Of a DNA stretch of 64,000 nucleotides, positions 33,642-42,502 are shown piece by piece; positions within the stretch are counted from its first letter, which is position 1; every line of letters begins with the position of its first letter. The notes under the pieces were generated by a model. It was not told the DNA's origin, ran no database searches, and saw only the letters and a program-made list of their open reading frames with translations. Where the stretch lies: NCBI GenBank assembly GCA_943371005.1, contig CALRTB020000010.1, positions 1-64,000 on the forward strand, read 5' to 3'. The stretch comes from MRBY01 sp943371005 (GTDB lineage: Bacteria > Cyanobacteriota > Cyanobacteriia > Cyanobacteriales > MRBY01). The position numbers and the translations under genes are program-made.

Positions 33642-34592
33642 TTGGTCTACATTAGTGTCGTTATTCCCACCTACAATCGCAAGCCCATTTTGACGAAATG
33701 TCTCCAGGCCCTAGAACAGCAGCAGGTTCCGGCTGAGCTAGACAATGGGGGCTACGAAGTAGTGGTGGTGGACGATGGCTCCACCGATGGCACAGTCGCT
33801 TGGCTCCAGACCGAAGCCGACCAATATCCCCATGTGCGACTCTTTGAGCAGGCCCACAAAGGTGCAGCCGCTGCTCGGAACCTTGGGGTAGAGCAGGCCC
33901 AGGGGGAGATTATTATTTTTATTGATAGTGATCTGGTCGTGACAGAAACTTTTCTGGCGGCCCACCTGGAGGGACTCCGCCGGGGTAAACGTAAACTCAA
34001 AAGCGATCGCCTGTTTACCTACGGACGCGTGATTAATACGGCCAATTTTGAAGACCCCACCAGTGAACCCTTTAAGGTGACAGATTTTTCAGCGGCATAT
34101 TTTGCAACGGGCAATGTGGCGATCGCCCGCAAATGGCTCCTCGAAGCCGGCTTATTTGACACTGGTTTTCAGCTTTATGGTTGGGAAGATTTAGAACTGG
34201 GTGTCCGCCTTAAAAAACTGGGTCTCACCCTGATTAAATGTCCCGATGCCGTCGGTTACCATTGGCATCCCCCCTTTAGTTTGGCGCAAATCCCCAAGCT
34301 CATTGACCAAGAAATTCAGCGGGGCAAAATGGGGGTCATCTTCTACAAAAAACATCCCACCTGGGAAGTCCGCATGATGATCCAAATGACCTGGCTCCAC
34401 CGTCTGCTCTGGGGCATCCTCTCCTTGGGGGGCTGGCTCAATGAAAAGCGCCTAAAACCCCTTTTAGGTTGGCTAATCCAGCGGGGGAAATCACAACTGG
34501 CCCTCGAAATTGCTCGGATTTTCCTTAACTGGTACAACGTGCAGGGGGTCTATGCCGCCTACCGGGAAGATCAACTGGCGCAGCGCTCTTGA
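33642..34592 (+). CDS. Glycosyltransferase family 2
   Basis: The 316-residue GT-A enzyme has YISVVIPTYNR, VVVDDGSTDGT (nucleotide site), IIIFIDSDLVV (DxD, about residue 95) and a YGWEDLELGVRL acceptor-site motif (ED) near residue 180. The start is TTG 33642, as no ATG precedes the first strand. It is probably in one transcript with the upstream PBP. A role in envelope glycan synthesis is likely, but the sugar is unknown. A conserved C-terminal hydrophobic helix (WLHRLLWGILSLGGWL) may attach it to the membrane. Confidence 0.85.
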   Translation: MVYISVVIPTYNRKPILTKCLQALEQQQVPAELDNGGYEVVVVDDGSTDGTVAWLQTEADQYPHVRLFEQAHKGAAAARNLGVEQAQGEIIIFIDSDLVVTETFLAAHLEGLRRGKRKLKSDRLFTYGRVINTANFEDPTSEPFKVTDFSAAYFATGNVAIARKWLLEAGLFDTGFQLYGWEDLELGVRLKKLGLTLIKCPDAVGYHWHPPFSLAQIPKLIDQEIQRGKMGVIFYKKHPTWEVRMMIQMTWLHRLLWGILSLGGWLNEKRLKPLLGWLIQRGKSQLALEIARIFLNWYNVQGVYAAYREDQLAQRS

Positions 34593-34609
34593 ATTGCGCA
34601 AAAAATATC

Positions 34610-34639
34610 TTGACAAGATCATGGGGATTGAGCTATGAA
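34610..34639 (+). promoter_or_regulatory. Candidate sigma70-type promoter for the GAF-SpoIIE gene
   Basis: TTGACA at 34610-34615 and TATGAA at 34634-34639 are separated by 18 bases, in the 213-bp gap upstream of the phosphatase gene. The -35 is consensus. The distance to the start codon implies a leader of about 160 bases. Confidence 0.4.
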
Positions 34640-34805
34640 TTAGCAACCGTAAAAAATCAATCTCCCTTAGTTCTTAAAAATTGAGCATTTTTCCCTCAAA
34701 AAAGCCGACTTTTTGTTGCTTATGGGATCTGCCCCAGGACTGATTTTTTAACAATCTCACTTGCCCTAGGTTTATTTCTCTACACATCCCACGAAAACAA
34801 CGATT

Positions 34806-36305
34806 GTGACTCCTTCTGCCTCTAATTTTGCCACTCCCAAGTATTTTGACCCTGCCGCCCGGGAGTCAGAGTTACAGGTCGTTTCCGGCAAGCCAGACCC
34901 CCGCTTAGAAACGGCCATTGGTGAAGATGTCGAATTTTTGCGGGCGCAAATTGCGAAGCTCAATCGAGAACAAACCAAGGTTCAAGATCTGTTGAGTTCC
35001 TTGGGGTTTGCCCTTAGAAGTTTTAACAATCTCAACCAATTTCTTGAGTTAACGCCTTTAATGTCCGCGCGGGTGGTAGATGCTGACGGTGGTGCATTGG
35101 TGTTATTTGATGCCCAGGGCCAGGTGCAGTTAGAAAAATTTTATTGTGGTGAAGGGGGAGATTGCCAATTCATTCGGCAGGCGTTCACGCAGCTTCAGGC
35201 AGGAAATAACAAAACAACAAGCCAAGAAGCAGCGACCTGTACGGCCCAGGAAGCGTTGCAGTTTGACGAAAAACTCCAGGCCCAGCTTGGGGAAAAAATC
35301 CGGGTCTGTAGTACGCCTATTCTTGTCAAAAATGTGACCCGTGGCAAGCTCTACGTATTTAGCCGCGATCCCCAATATGGCTGGGACATTACCCGGCGCA
35401 AATTGGTGCAGCTAGTGGCGGATCAAACGGCGGTGGCGATCGCCAATAATGACCTCACCAGCAAACTCCGCAGCAAAGAAAAACAAGACCGAGAACTGGA
35501 AATCGCCTCGGAAATCCAAAACCATCTTCTACCCAGTGAATGTCCTCAAATTAAAGGTTTGGCGATCGCCGCTGATTATCGCAACGCCTACCGAGTCGGG
35601 GGCGACTACTACGACTTCATTCCCAGCAACTACGATCGCATCCGTCGTCAAGATGATCCCAAGCTTGTGCAATGCGTTCCCTGGAGTATCGTCATTGGCG
35701 ACGTTATGGGGAAAGGCGTCCCGGCGGGTTTGATTATGACCATGACCCGGGGCATGCTCCGGGCCGAAGTGCTTAACCGCCACAGCCCCGCAAAAATCCT
35801 TGAGCATCTCAATCGGGTTATGTACGCGGATCTAGACAATTCCCACCGCTTTGTGACCCTATTTTATTCAGAATACAACCCGAAAACTCGTACTCTGTCC
35901 TATAGCAATGCGGCCCATCATCCGCCCCTGTTGTGGCGTGCCCAAACTCAAAATATTGAACCCCTCGACACCCAGGGCATGTTGATTGGTCTGGATCTCG
36001 ATTCGTCCTACGAAGACGCCCAGGTGGTGCTTGAAGTGGGGGATATTATCCTTTACTACACCGATGGGTTTACCGATGCCGTCAACTCCCATGGCGATCG
36101 CTTTGACGAAGAAAACCTCGTGCGGGTCTTTCAGAATGCCTGCCAACATTGCCAAACACCGGAAGCTATTGTGCAGGAGCTCTTTACCCAAGTGGAAAAA
36201 TTTACCTATCCTAAAGTGCGTGGCGGTGATGATATGACCTTGGTTGTTGTGCAGGTACAATCAGAAGCAATCGAGTCTCATCTGTGTCAACACCATGATT
36301 GCTAA
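34806..36305 (+). CDS. GAF-domain PP2C phosphatase (SpoIIE/RsbU type)
   Basis: The 499-residue soluble protein has a helical N-terminus, a GAF-like sensor domain (about 60-220) and a PPM/SpoIIE serine phosphatase domain from about 230 on. Phosphatase motifs seen are EIASEIQNHLLP, RVGGDYYDF (metal Asp), IGDVMGKGVPAGL (metal Asp-Gly-type) and GGDDMTLVVV at the end. It should dephosphorylate a STAS antagonist, perhaps the one encoded at 24555-24899. The start is GTG 34806. The C-terminus has a Cys/His-rich tail (HLCQHHDC). The next small gene starts within its 3' end. Confidence 0.88.
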   Translation: MTPSASNFATPKYFDPAARESELQVVSGKPDPRLETAIGEDVEFLRAQIAKLNREQTKVQDLLSSLGFALRSFNNLNQFLELTPLMSARVVDADGGALVLFDAQGQVQLEKFYCGEGGDCQFIRQAFTQLQAGNNKTTSQEAATCTAQEALQFDEKLQAQLGEKIRVCSTPILVKNVTRGKLYVFSRDPQYGWDITRRKLVQLVADQTAVAIANNDLTSKLRSKEKQDRELEIASEIQNHLLPSECPQIKGLAIAADYRNAYRVGGDYYDFIPSNYDRIRRQDDPKLVQCVPWSIVIGDVMGKGVPAGLIMTMTRGMLRAEVLNRHSPAKILEHLNRVMYADLDNSHRFVTLFYSEYNPKTRTLSYSNAAHHPPLLWRAQTQNIEPLDTQGMLIGLDLDSSYEDAQVVLEVGDIILYYTDGFTDAVNSHGDRFDEENLVRVFQNACQHCQTPEAIVQELFTQVEKFTYPKVRGGDDMTLVVVQVQSEAIESHLCQHHDC

Positions 36306-36495
36306 GTCCCCTCTGCCTCCATCATCCGTAGCATCTGAGCAAATTGTGATCGCCCAAGTGGGTTACGTCGAAGATCCTGATATTTTGGGTCAAATCCGTG
36401 ATGGCTTTCAAAATTTCGTCGATAGTGGGCAAATGTGGGCCTTGATCTTGGGTTTTGTCTTGGGTTACTGGTTTAGTGGCATCCGTCGCGGCTAG
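36295..36495 (+). CDS. Small single-helix membrane protein
   Basis: The 66-residue frame starts at ATG 36295, overlapping the phosphatase 3' end by 11 bases. The N-terminal half is polar and acidic (YVEDPDILGQIRDGFQNF). The C-terminal half is one membrane helix, WALILGFVLGYWFSGIRR, ending in basic residues. That arrangement suggests a bitopic protein with a short cytoplasmic tail. The family is not recognised. Its position suggests co-expression with the phosphatase. Confidence 0.6.
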   Translation: MIAKSPLPPSSVASEQIVIAQVGYVEDPDILGQIRDGFQNFVDSGQMWALILGFVLGYWFSGIRRG

Positions 36496-36592
36496 GGGAT
36501 TTCTCTCCTCTGGTAAGTACGGTATGCTTAAAAAGAATTTTTCCTGATTTGGGAAGCCCTCTGTCGATATTACTCATCCCTAGACTGTTTTT

Positions 36593-37384
36593 GTGTCTAA
36601 GTCCTTTCGCTTACGATCATCTCCTGCTTTGATTGCGAAGGCGCGTCGTTTCAGTCAGCGCCAACGTCGGTGGTTCGCCCTCAGTCGATCTGTGGACTGG
36701 CTTGGGGTGGCCAAAATCGGGGGGTTGAGCGTCGGTATTACCAGTCTTTGGCTCTGGCAATGGCAATTGTTGGTGGCGATCGCCTTAGGGTCTGGAGCAA
36801 TGGCCGCAATCTATCTTTTTGAAACCTGGCCCTGGCAGAAATACCTAGAAGAAGGTTATCGGCTCTGGCATAGTCGCCACCGACGGTTACTCCTGGCGGG
36901 CATGGGTGGCAGTCTTACGGTTTTACTCAGTTATGGGGCGATCGCCTTTTGGCAATCTATGTCTAACCATTGGCTAACTAGTGTGATGCTTATCCAAGGG
37001 TTAATGATGAGTGCGATGTTTGCCCTCTTGTTCAGTCGTCACTGGCAGTATCAATCTCCCCAGAATCAATTTGAACAAGCCCTTGAAAATTTAGGCGATC
37101 GCAGCAGTGTCCGTCGGCTATACGCGATTCGTCAACTGCGACAGTTGTTACAACAACAACGACTGACGGGAGAACAGCGCCAGACCCTCCATACATTTTT
37201 GCAATTAAGCTGGCAGCAAGAAAGGGAAAAGCCCCTGCGGGAAGCCCTCCTCGGAACACTCCGCCTCTACACTAGGCCCCAAGTCCCTTCTCCCCAACCC
37301 CTACAACTACAAAAATCCCGCCCCACCCTCAACCTAACCAGACAGCAGCAAACCCGCAAATCTTTGGTCAAAGAGCAGGTCTAG
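36593..37384 (+). CDS. Conserved cyanobacterial membrane protein
   Basis: The 263-residue protein has a strongly basic N-terminus, two helical hairpins (about 40-75 and 97-145) and a soluble C-terminal ~110 residues rich in Gln/Arg/Leu (a LYAIRQLRQLLQQQ type repeat, possibly HEAT-like helices). The start is GTG 36593. No enzymatic motif is visible. It sits 16 bp before the LpxB-like gene, suggesting an operon. Function is unknown; a role in envelope assembly is a guess from context. Confidence 0.65.
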   Translation: MSKSFRLRSSPALIAKARRFSQRQRRWFALSRSVDWLGVAKIGGLSVGITSLWLWQWQLLVAIALGSGAMAAIYLFETWPWQKYLEEGYRLWHSRHRRLLLAGMGGSLTVLLSYGAIAFWQSMSNHWLTSVMLIQGLMMSAMFALLFSRHWQYQSPQNQFEQALENLGDRSSVRRLYAIRQLRQLLQQQRLTGEQRQTLHTFLQLSWQQEREKPLREALLGTLRLYTRPQVPSPQPLQLQKSRPTLNLTRQQQTRKSLVKEQV

Positions 37385-37400
37385 GGGTTTTTGAGCAACC

Positions 37401-38696
37401 ATGGCCCAGCCCTTTGATCTGATTATCCTCACCAATGGCCCCGGCGAAGTGACCACTTGGCTCCGTCCTGTCGTCCAGGCCGTGCGCGCCTATTGGGGAA
37501 GCCTCCCGCGCATTTCTGTGATCTTGGTTCCCTGTTCCCACAGCACGGGTCAAGAAGCGGCGATCGCCCGGAGCTACCCCGAAGTAGACCGTGTCCAGGC
37601 CGCAAAGCATTTTTTTCCGTTTCTGCTCTGGGGAAAAACCGCCGAACCTTGGTCTTGGTTTTCCCAGGGGGTGGTGCTCTTCCTCGGTGGGGATCAATTT
37701 TTTCCCTTAGTCATTGGTAAACGCCTTGGCTTTAAAACCCTGATTTATGCTGAGTGGGAAGCCCGCTGGTGGCGCTGGATCGATGGCTTTGGGGTGATGA
37801 ATGCCCAGGTTTTAGCGAAAATCCCCCCCAAGTACCAGGCTAAATTTCAAGTAGTCGGGGATCTGATGGTGGATATCACCCAGGAGGAACAGCAAACCAG
37901 CACCACACCAATTATCGGTCTACTACCGGGTTCTAAGGGGATGAAACTCGCCCAGGGAGTCCCTTTACTCGTTGCCACCGCCAGTGTAATCCGCCGCCAA
38001 CGCCCAGAGGTGCAATTTCTGCTCCCCGTGGCCCCAACTATCACGGTGCAAACGCTACTGCACTATGGCGATCGCCAACAAAATCTCTTGGTAAAACGTT
38101 TCGCCGCTCCTGCCCTTGAGCTTTATCACGTTGGGGATCAGCCTTATTTACAGGCCGCCGATGGTACGCAGATTCAACTGATCACCGACTTCCCCGCCCA
38201 CCATGCCCTACGGCAATGTCAGCTTTGTCTCACTACCGTTGGGGCCAATACAGCCGAATTGGGGGCTTTGGGTCTGCCGATGCTGGTACTTTTGCCGACC
38301 CAACAATTGGATGCAATGCGCGCTTGGGATGGTATTCCTGGTCTCATTGCGAAAATTCCCTGGTTAGGAACTTTATTTGTGCGCTGGCTTAACCGACGCA
38401 TTATTACCCATGCTCGCAAACACCAGGTACGTTATGCTTGGCCGAATATTTGGGCAAAAAAAGACATTGTGCCGGAGCTGCTGGGGGAACTAGACCCAGA
38501 AACCCTAGGGGCCTTGGTATTAGATTATTTAGACCATCCTGAAAAGCTCACGGCCATGCAAGCATCCCTCCAGGCTTGTCGCGGCGAGGCGGGAGCCGCC
38601 CACAAATTAACACTGATGATCGGTGATTTGTTGCACTTAACAACGGTGGATTCGGGCTATGAGCTACCACCAGTGCGTCACCAGGACGCCCAGTGA
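37401..38696 (+). CDS. LpxB-like glycosyltransferase-fold protein
   Basis: The 431-residue GT-B-like protein starts FDLIILTNGPGEVTTWLRPVV and has GLLPGSKGMKLAQGVPLLVATASVI in the middle, matching the nucleotide-binding part of lipid-A-disaccharide synthase (LpxB), and TTVGANTAELGALGLPMLVLLP near residue 275. It is not a canonical LpxB, since the N-terminal acyl-UDP-GlcN region differs, so it may act on another lipid-linked sugar. Homologues are widespread in cyanobacteria as far as I recall. The stop overlaps a possible upstream GTG of the next frame. Confidence 0.65.
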   Translation: MAQPFDLIILTNGPGEVTTWLRPVVQAVRAYWGSLPRISVILVPCSHSTGQEAAIARSYPEVDRVQAAKHFFPFLLWGKTAEPWSWFSQGVVLFLGGDQFFPLVIGKRLGFKTLIYAEWEARWWRWIDGFGVMNAQVLAKIPPKYQAKFQVVGDLMVDITQEEQQTSTTPIIGLLPGSKGMKLAQGVPLLVATASVIRRQRPEVQFLLPVAPTITVQTLLHYGDRQQNLLVKRFAAPALELYHVGDQPYLQAADGTQIQLITDFPAHHALRQCQLCLTTVGANTAELGALGLPMLVLLPTQQLDAMRAWDGIPGLIAKIPWLGTLFVRWLNRRIITHARKHQVRYAWPNIWAKKDIVPELLGELDPETLGALVLDYLDHPEKLTAMQASLQACRGEAGAAHKLTLMIGDLLHLTTVDSGYELPPVRHQDAQ

Positions 38697-38854
38697 AATT
38701 CTGGGGAATCGTTAAGGATAAATACTTAGCCTTTGATCCCCAAAGGCGATCGCCCTTTGCCAGACGGGAATTTTTTCGAGATAATAGACCTAAGCAGAGC
38801 GTAGCCCTTTTTTTGCACCGAATTGCTGCTATTGAAGCGAGGCACAGATTAATA

Positions 38855-39166
38855 ATGTTTCATTTCTTGTTTATTTTGGCATTTGGAATTATCGCCACCA
38901 TCGCAGCGGTGAACTTGGTGCGCAGCTTTATGATGCTGAGTAATGAAACAAGGGTTTATCCAAATTTTCAGAGCAATGCCCAAGGGGCACAATCCCAACG
39001 GCCACGGCCAACCCCCCACCCAGAGATGGTTGACGACCTGGGTCAACCGATTAATGAGCCTTTGTTGGTGGTGCGATCGCTAGACGTAGAAGATGCGAGA
39101 CAACGGTTGGACAATCTATACAACTCATCGCCGAGTGGTGAAAATAACCAGGAAGAGGATGCCTAG
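38855..39166 (+). CDS. Small membrane-anchored cyanobacterial protein (DUF2973-like)
   Basis: From ATG 38855 the 103-residue product has one N-terminal helix (FHFLFILAFGIIATIAAVNLV) followed by a soluble tail with HPEMVDDLGQPINEPLLVV and a SLDVEDARQRLDNLYNSSP end, the pattern of DUF2973. The frame is open back to GTG 38693, which would add 54 residues with a 4-base overlap of the LpxB-like gene. Those extra residues look unconserved, so the shorter form is preferred. Function is unknown. nadC follows 5 bp later. Confidence 0.75.
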   Translation: MFHFLFILAFGIIATIAAVNLVRSFMMLSNETRVYPNFQSNAQGAQSQRPRPTPHPEMVDDLGQPINEPLLVVRSLDVEDARQRLDNLYNSSPSGENNQEEDA

Positions 39167-39171
39167 AATCG

Positions 39172-40035
39172 ATGGCAACCTTACCACCTTGGATCATGAT
39201 TGATCCCCTCCTCCAACAATGGTTACAGGAAGATCTCGGACGCGGCGATCGCACGACTCAATCTCTTTTTGCACATACCCAAGCCCCCATCGGTCAGGCG
39301 AAATTGATTTTAAAAGCAGATGGTAGGGTTGCGGGTTTACCCCTAGTAACGCGGGTTTTTCAATTACTAGATCCCCAGCATTTTAAGTTTGAAACGGCTT
39401 TATCTGAAGGTGTTTCAGGACAGCCTAAGGATTTAATTGCCACGATGACTGCTCCCCTCGATATTTTGCTCATGGGAGAACGGGTCGCGTTAAATATTTT
39501 GATGCGCTTGAGTGGGATCGCGACGATGACAGCGCAGTATGTAGATAAAATCGCTGACCTGCCGACGCAGTTGGTGGATACCCGCAAAACCACCCCTGGT
39601 TTACGTCTGCTGGAAAAATATGCGGTGCAGGTGGGCGGCGGACAAAACCATCGTTTCGGGCTGGATGATGCGGTGATGATCAAGGACAACCACATCCAGG
39701 CGGCAGGGGGGATTTCGCAGGCGATCGCCCTTGTGCGGCAAAATATGCCCTATCCTTTGGCGATTGAAGTGGAAGCCGAAACCCCAGAGCAAGCGTTTGA
39801 GGCGGTGACGGCGGGGGCAGATATTTTGATGTTGGATAATATGTCCGTGGACATGATGGCAGATTTAATCCCCCAGTTACGGAAAAAAAACCCGCGTCTG
39901 AAATTGGAAGCGTCCGGCAATATCACCCTTGCGACCTTGCGGGAAGTGGCATTGACGGGGATCGATTATATTTCCACCAGTGCGACGATCACCCGTGCGC
40001 CGTGGCTTGATATCAGTATGAAAATTACGGCTTAA
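39172..40035 (+). CDS. nadC: Nicotinate-nucleotide pyrophosphorylase (carboxylating)
   Basis: NadC converts quinolinate and PRPP to nicotinate mononucleotide, CO2 and PPi in de novo NAD synthesis. The 287-residue sequence shows LQEDLGRGDRTT near the start, LNILMRLSGIATMT, DTRKTTPGLRLLEKYAV (the basic quinolinate/PRPP pocket), GGGQNHRFGLDDAVMIKDNH and the C-terminal EASGNIT...TGIDYIS barrel motifs. ATG 39172 is used; ATG 39196 is an alternative. Length is typical. Confidence 0.96.
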   Translation: MATLPPWIMIDPLLQQWLQEDLGRGDRTTQSLFAHTQAPIGQAKLILKADGRVAGLPLVTRVFQLLDPQHFKFETALSEGVSGQPKDLIATMTAPLDILLMGERVALNILMRLSGIATMTAQYVDKIADLPTQLVDTRKTTPGLRLLEKYAVQVGGGQNHRFGLDDAVMIKDNHIQAAGGISQAIALVRQNMPYPLAIEVEAETPEQAFEAVTAGADILMLDNMSVDMMADLIPQLRKKNPRLKLEASGNITLATLREVALTGIDYISTSATITRAPWLDISMKITA

Positions 40036-40062
40036 GTTTTATCGTCATTCTCAATAATTTTG

Positions 40063-40091
40063 GTAGAGGTTTACCATGGGAAAACTTCTAC
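40063..40091. terminator. Inverted repeat between convergent nadC and priA
   Basis: GTAGAGGTTT (40063-40072) pairs with AAACTTCTAC (40082-40091) with one wobble and a nine-base loop, directly abutting the priA stop. T-runs on either side are poor, so termination is likely but unproven. Confidence 0.4.
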
Positions 40092-42502
40092 TAATCAATG
40101 TATAGCGGGTCAACATTAATCGAAAGACTCACTGTACGGGGACAAAATTCTCGCAAAAAAGTTAGATCGGGAACCTCGGTTTTGCTCTGGGGAAATTTCA
40201 AAACCACCTGCCAACGGTAACGCCGTGCCACCCGCAGAATATTCGCTGGAACTGGCCCCAAGAGTTCGTCTTCCGGTTCAAGCAGTGGAAAACATTTTTC
40301 GGCAATCGCCTCGGCGGTGTAGCGCACCTGATCATGCTTCTCTCCACTAAAGCGCAGTAAAACTAATTTACCGAAGGGCGGATAATCTAGTTCCTGCCGC
40401 TGATTCATTTCCCGTTGGGCAAAGGTGAGGTAGTCATGGGTTTTCACCGCTTGGATTACCGGATGCTCTGGGGAATAGGTTTGAATAATCACTTGTCCCG
40501 GTTCCTCGCCACGACCCGCCCGCCCCGCCACCTGAGTGAGGGTTTGAAACGTTCTTTCCGCCGCCCGATAATCGCTTTGGTGCAACAAACCATCGGCGGC
40601 AATCACCCCCACAAGGGTCACCTGCGCCACATCCAAACCCTTTGTGAGCATTTGGGTTCCCAGTAAAATATCCGCCTCACCCCGCGCAAATTGTCCCAGT
40701 AAATCGCGGTGTGCGCCTTTGCGACGGGTGGTATCGCTATCAAACCGCAGACAGCGCAACTGGGGAAATTCTTTGGCGATCGCCTGAAAGACTTTTTGTG
40801 TGCCGTTGCCAAAAAATTTAAAAAAGGGGGAATTGCATTCGGGGCAATGTTTCGGTTGCACTTGGCTGTAATCGCAATAGTGACAGCGCAATAGCGGTAC
40901 ACTGCCTTCCTGAACGTAATGGTAGGAGAGAGACACATCACAGTGGGGACATTCCATTACGTAGCCGCAACTACGACAGGACACAAAGGTGCTGTGACCG
41001 CGACGGGCGACAAATAAAATACCCTGTTCGTGGGTTTGGGCAATGCGTTCGAGGGCTTGCCGGAGGGGCTGGCTAAAGAGGGAATAATTACCCGCGCGTA
41101 GTTCGTGGCGCATATCGACAATTTCCACGGGGGGCAGGGGACGGGCTTGTACCCGTTCGGGCAGGGAAATGTAATGATAATTTGGGTTTTGGGCGGTTTG
41201 AAATTTCACCCAAGTATCCAGAGCGGGGGTCGCGGAACCGAGAATGAGTGGACAATTTTCCTGCTGCGATCGCCACCGGGCGACGGTGCGGGCGTGGTAG
41301 GTGGGGGCAGGCTGATCCTGTTTGTAGCTGCTGTCGTGTTCTTCGTCGAGGATGATCATCCCCAGATTGGGCAGGGGCGCAAAAACGGCGGAACGGGTGC
41401 CAATGATAATTTGACTGTCGGGGCGTAACATCTGTCGCCAAGTGTCGTAGCGTTCCCCCTCCGATAAACCGCTGTGGTAAGTCAAAACGCGATCGCCAAA
41501 CCGCGACCGAAATCGATCCATCAGTTGCGGTGTTAAACCAATCTCCGGCACAAGCACAAGGGCGGATTTTTGTTGGGATAACAGGGGGGCGATCGCCTGA
41601 AGATAAACCTCAGTTTTTCCCGATCCCGTCACCCCATGCAGCAAAACTTCCCCGTAACCTTGAATGTTTTGAATTGTTTTCAGAGCTTGCTGTTGGGCGG
41701 CGGTTAAAGATTTAGCTTGATCTGCATCTTGATCCGGGGCGCGGTGTAAGCGCAATTTCTCCCGTTCGGCGATCGCCACGCAACCAATTTTTCCCATCTT
41801 GGCCACCGTGGCCGCCGTTGTTTTTGCTACCCCCACCAATTCCGAGAGCCACATTTCGCCCCCTTCATGGCGCAACACCAGCAAAATTTCCCGTTGCCGT
41901 TTTGAGAGTCCTTCCCGCTCCCCCACGTAGCTCACCCACTTTTGTCGCTGCCCATGGATGACCTGCGGCGTCGCTAAATATCGTTCTGCAAGGCCCGCCT
42001 TTTCCAACTCCTGTATCCCGCGATAGACCGACTTGATCTGTCTTTGGAGGTAATTCACACTATAGTCCTGGGTTGATCCCCGTTGGAGTAGATGAAAAAG
42101 TTGCTGTGCCGTCGGCGGTAAATGTTCGATTTCTACCGAAGCAAGATCCGTCCCTAAAAGCCGCACACGGGGTTGCGATCGCCGTAATAAACCAGGCGGC
42201 AGAGCCATCCGTACCACCGTCATCATATCCGTTTGGTATTCCTGGGCGACCTGCAACAAAAGCTGCCAATAATGGGGCGAAAAAAATCCCCGCGCGACGA
42301 TCCCCTGCACCGGGCGGATTTGCTTGGGATCCAGTCCCTGGGGGGGATTTGAAATAAAACGAATGGCGATCGCCCCCACCTGTTGCGCCCCAAACCCCAC
42401 TAACACAATGTCCCCTGGCACCACCGTTAATTCTGGCGGAACTTCATAGGTAAAAAGTCCCTGCGTATAACCACAATCAACTAAGACCTCAAGCCAACCC
42501 AA
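40091..42502 (-). CDS. priA: Primosomal protein N' (replication restart helicase PriA)
   Basis: The 803-residue superfamily 2 helicase has Walker A GVTGSGKTEVY, DEEH in ILDEEHDSSYK, and GSATPAL. A Zn-binding set of Cys pairs (CRSCG, CPHC, CHYCD, CPEC) follows near residues 505-550. PriA reloads the replisome at stalled forks. Its N-terminal 3'-DNA-binding domain is longer than in E. coli, as in other cyanobacteria. The TTG start at 42502 has AGGAG about nine bases upstream on the minus strand and matches the family N-terminus (GWLEVLVDCG). Confidence 0.94.
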   Translation of the reverse strand: MGWLEVLVDCGYTQGLFTYEVPPELTVVPGDIVLVGFGAQQVGAIAIRFISNPPQGLDPKQIRPVQGIVARGFFSPHYWQLLLQVAQEYQTDMMTVVRMALPPGLLRRSQPRVRLLGTDLASVEIEHLPPTAQQLFHLLQRGSTQDYSVNYLQRQIKSVYRGIQELEKAGLAERYLATPQVIHGQRQKWVSYVGEREGLSKRQREILLVLRHEGGEMWLSELVGVAKTTAATVAKMGKIGCVAIAEREKLRLHRAPDQDADQAKSLTAAQQQALKTIQNIQGYGEVLLHGVTGSGKTEVYLQAIAPLLSQQKSALVLVPEIGLTPQLMDRFRSRFGDRVLTYHSGLSEGERYDTWRQMLRPDSQIIIGTRSAVFAPLPNLGMIILDEEHDSSYKQDQPAPTYHARTVARWRSQQENCPLILGSATPALDTWVKFQTAQNPNYHYISLPERVQARPLPPVEIVDMRHELRAGNYSLFSQPLRQALERIAQTHEQGILFVARRGHSTFVSCRSCGYVMECPHCDVSLSYHYVQEGSVPLLRCHYCDYSQVQPKHCPECNSPFFKFFGNGTQKVFQAIAKEFPQLRCLRFDSDTTRRKGAHRDLLGQFARGEADILLGTQMLTKGLDVAQVTLVGVIAADGLLHQSDYRAAERTFQTLTQVAGRAGRGEEPGQVIIQTYSPEHPVIQAVKTHDYLTFAQREMNQRQELDYPPFGKLVLLRFSGEKHDQVRYTAEAIAEKCFPLLEPEDELLGPVPANILRVARRYRWQVVLKFPQSKTEVPDLTFLREFCPRTVSLSINVDPLYID

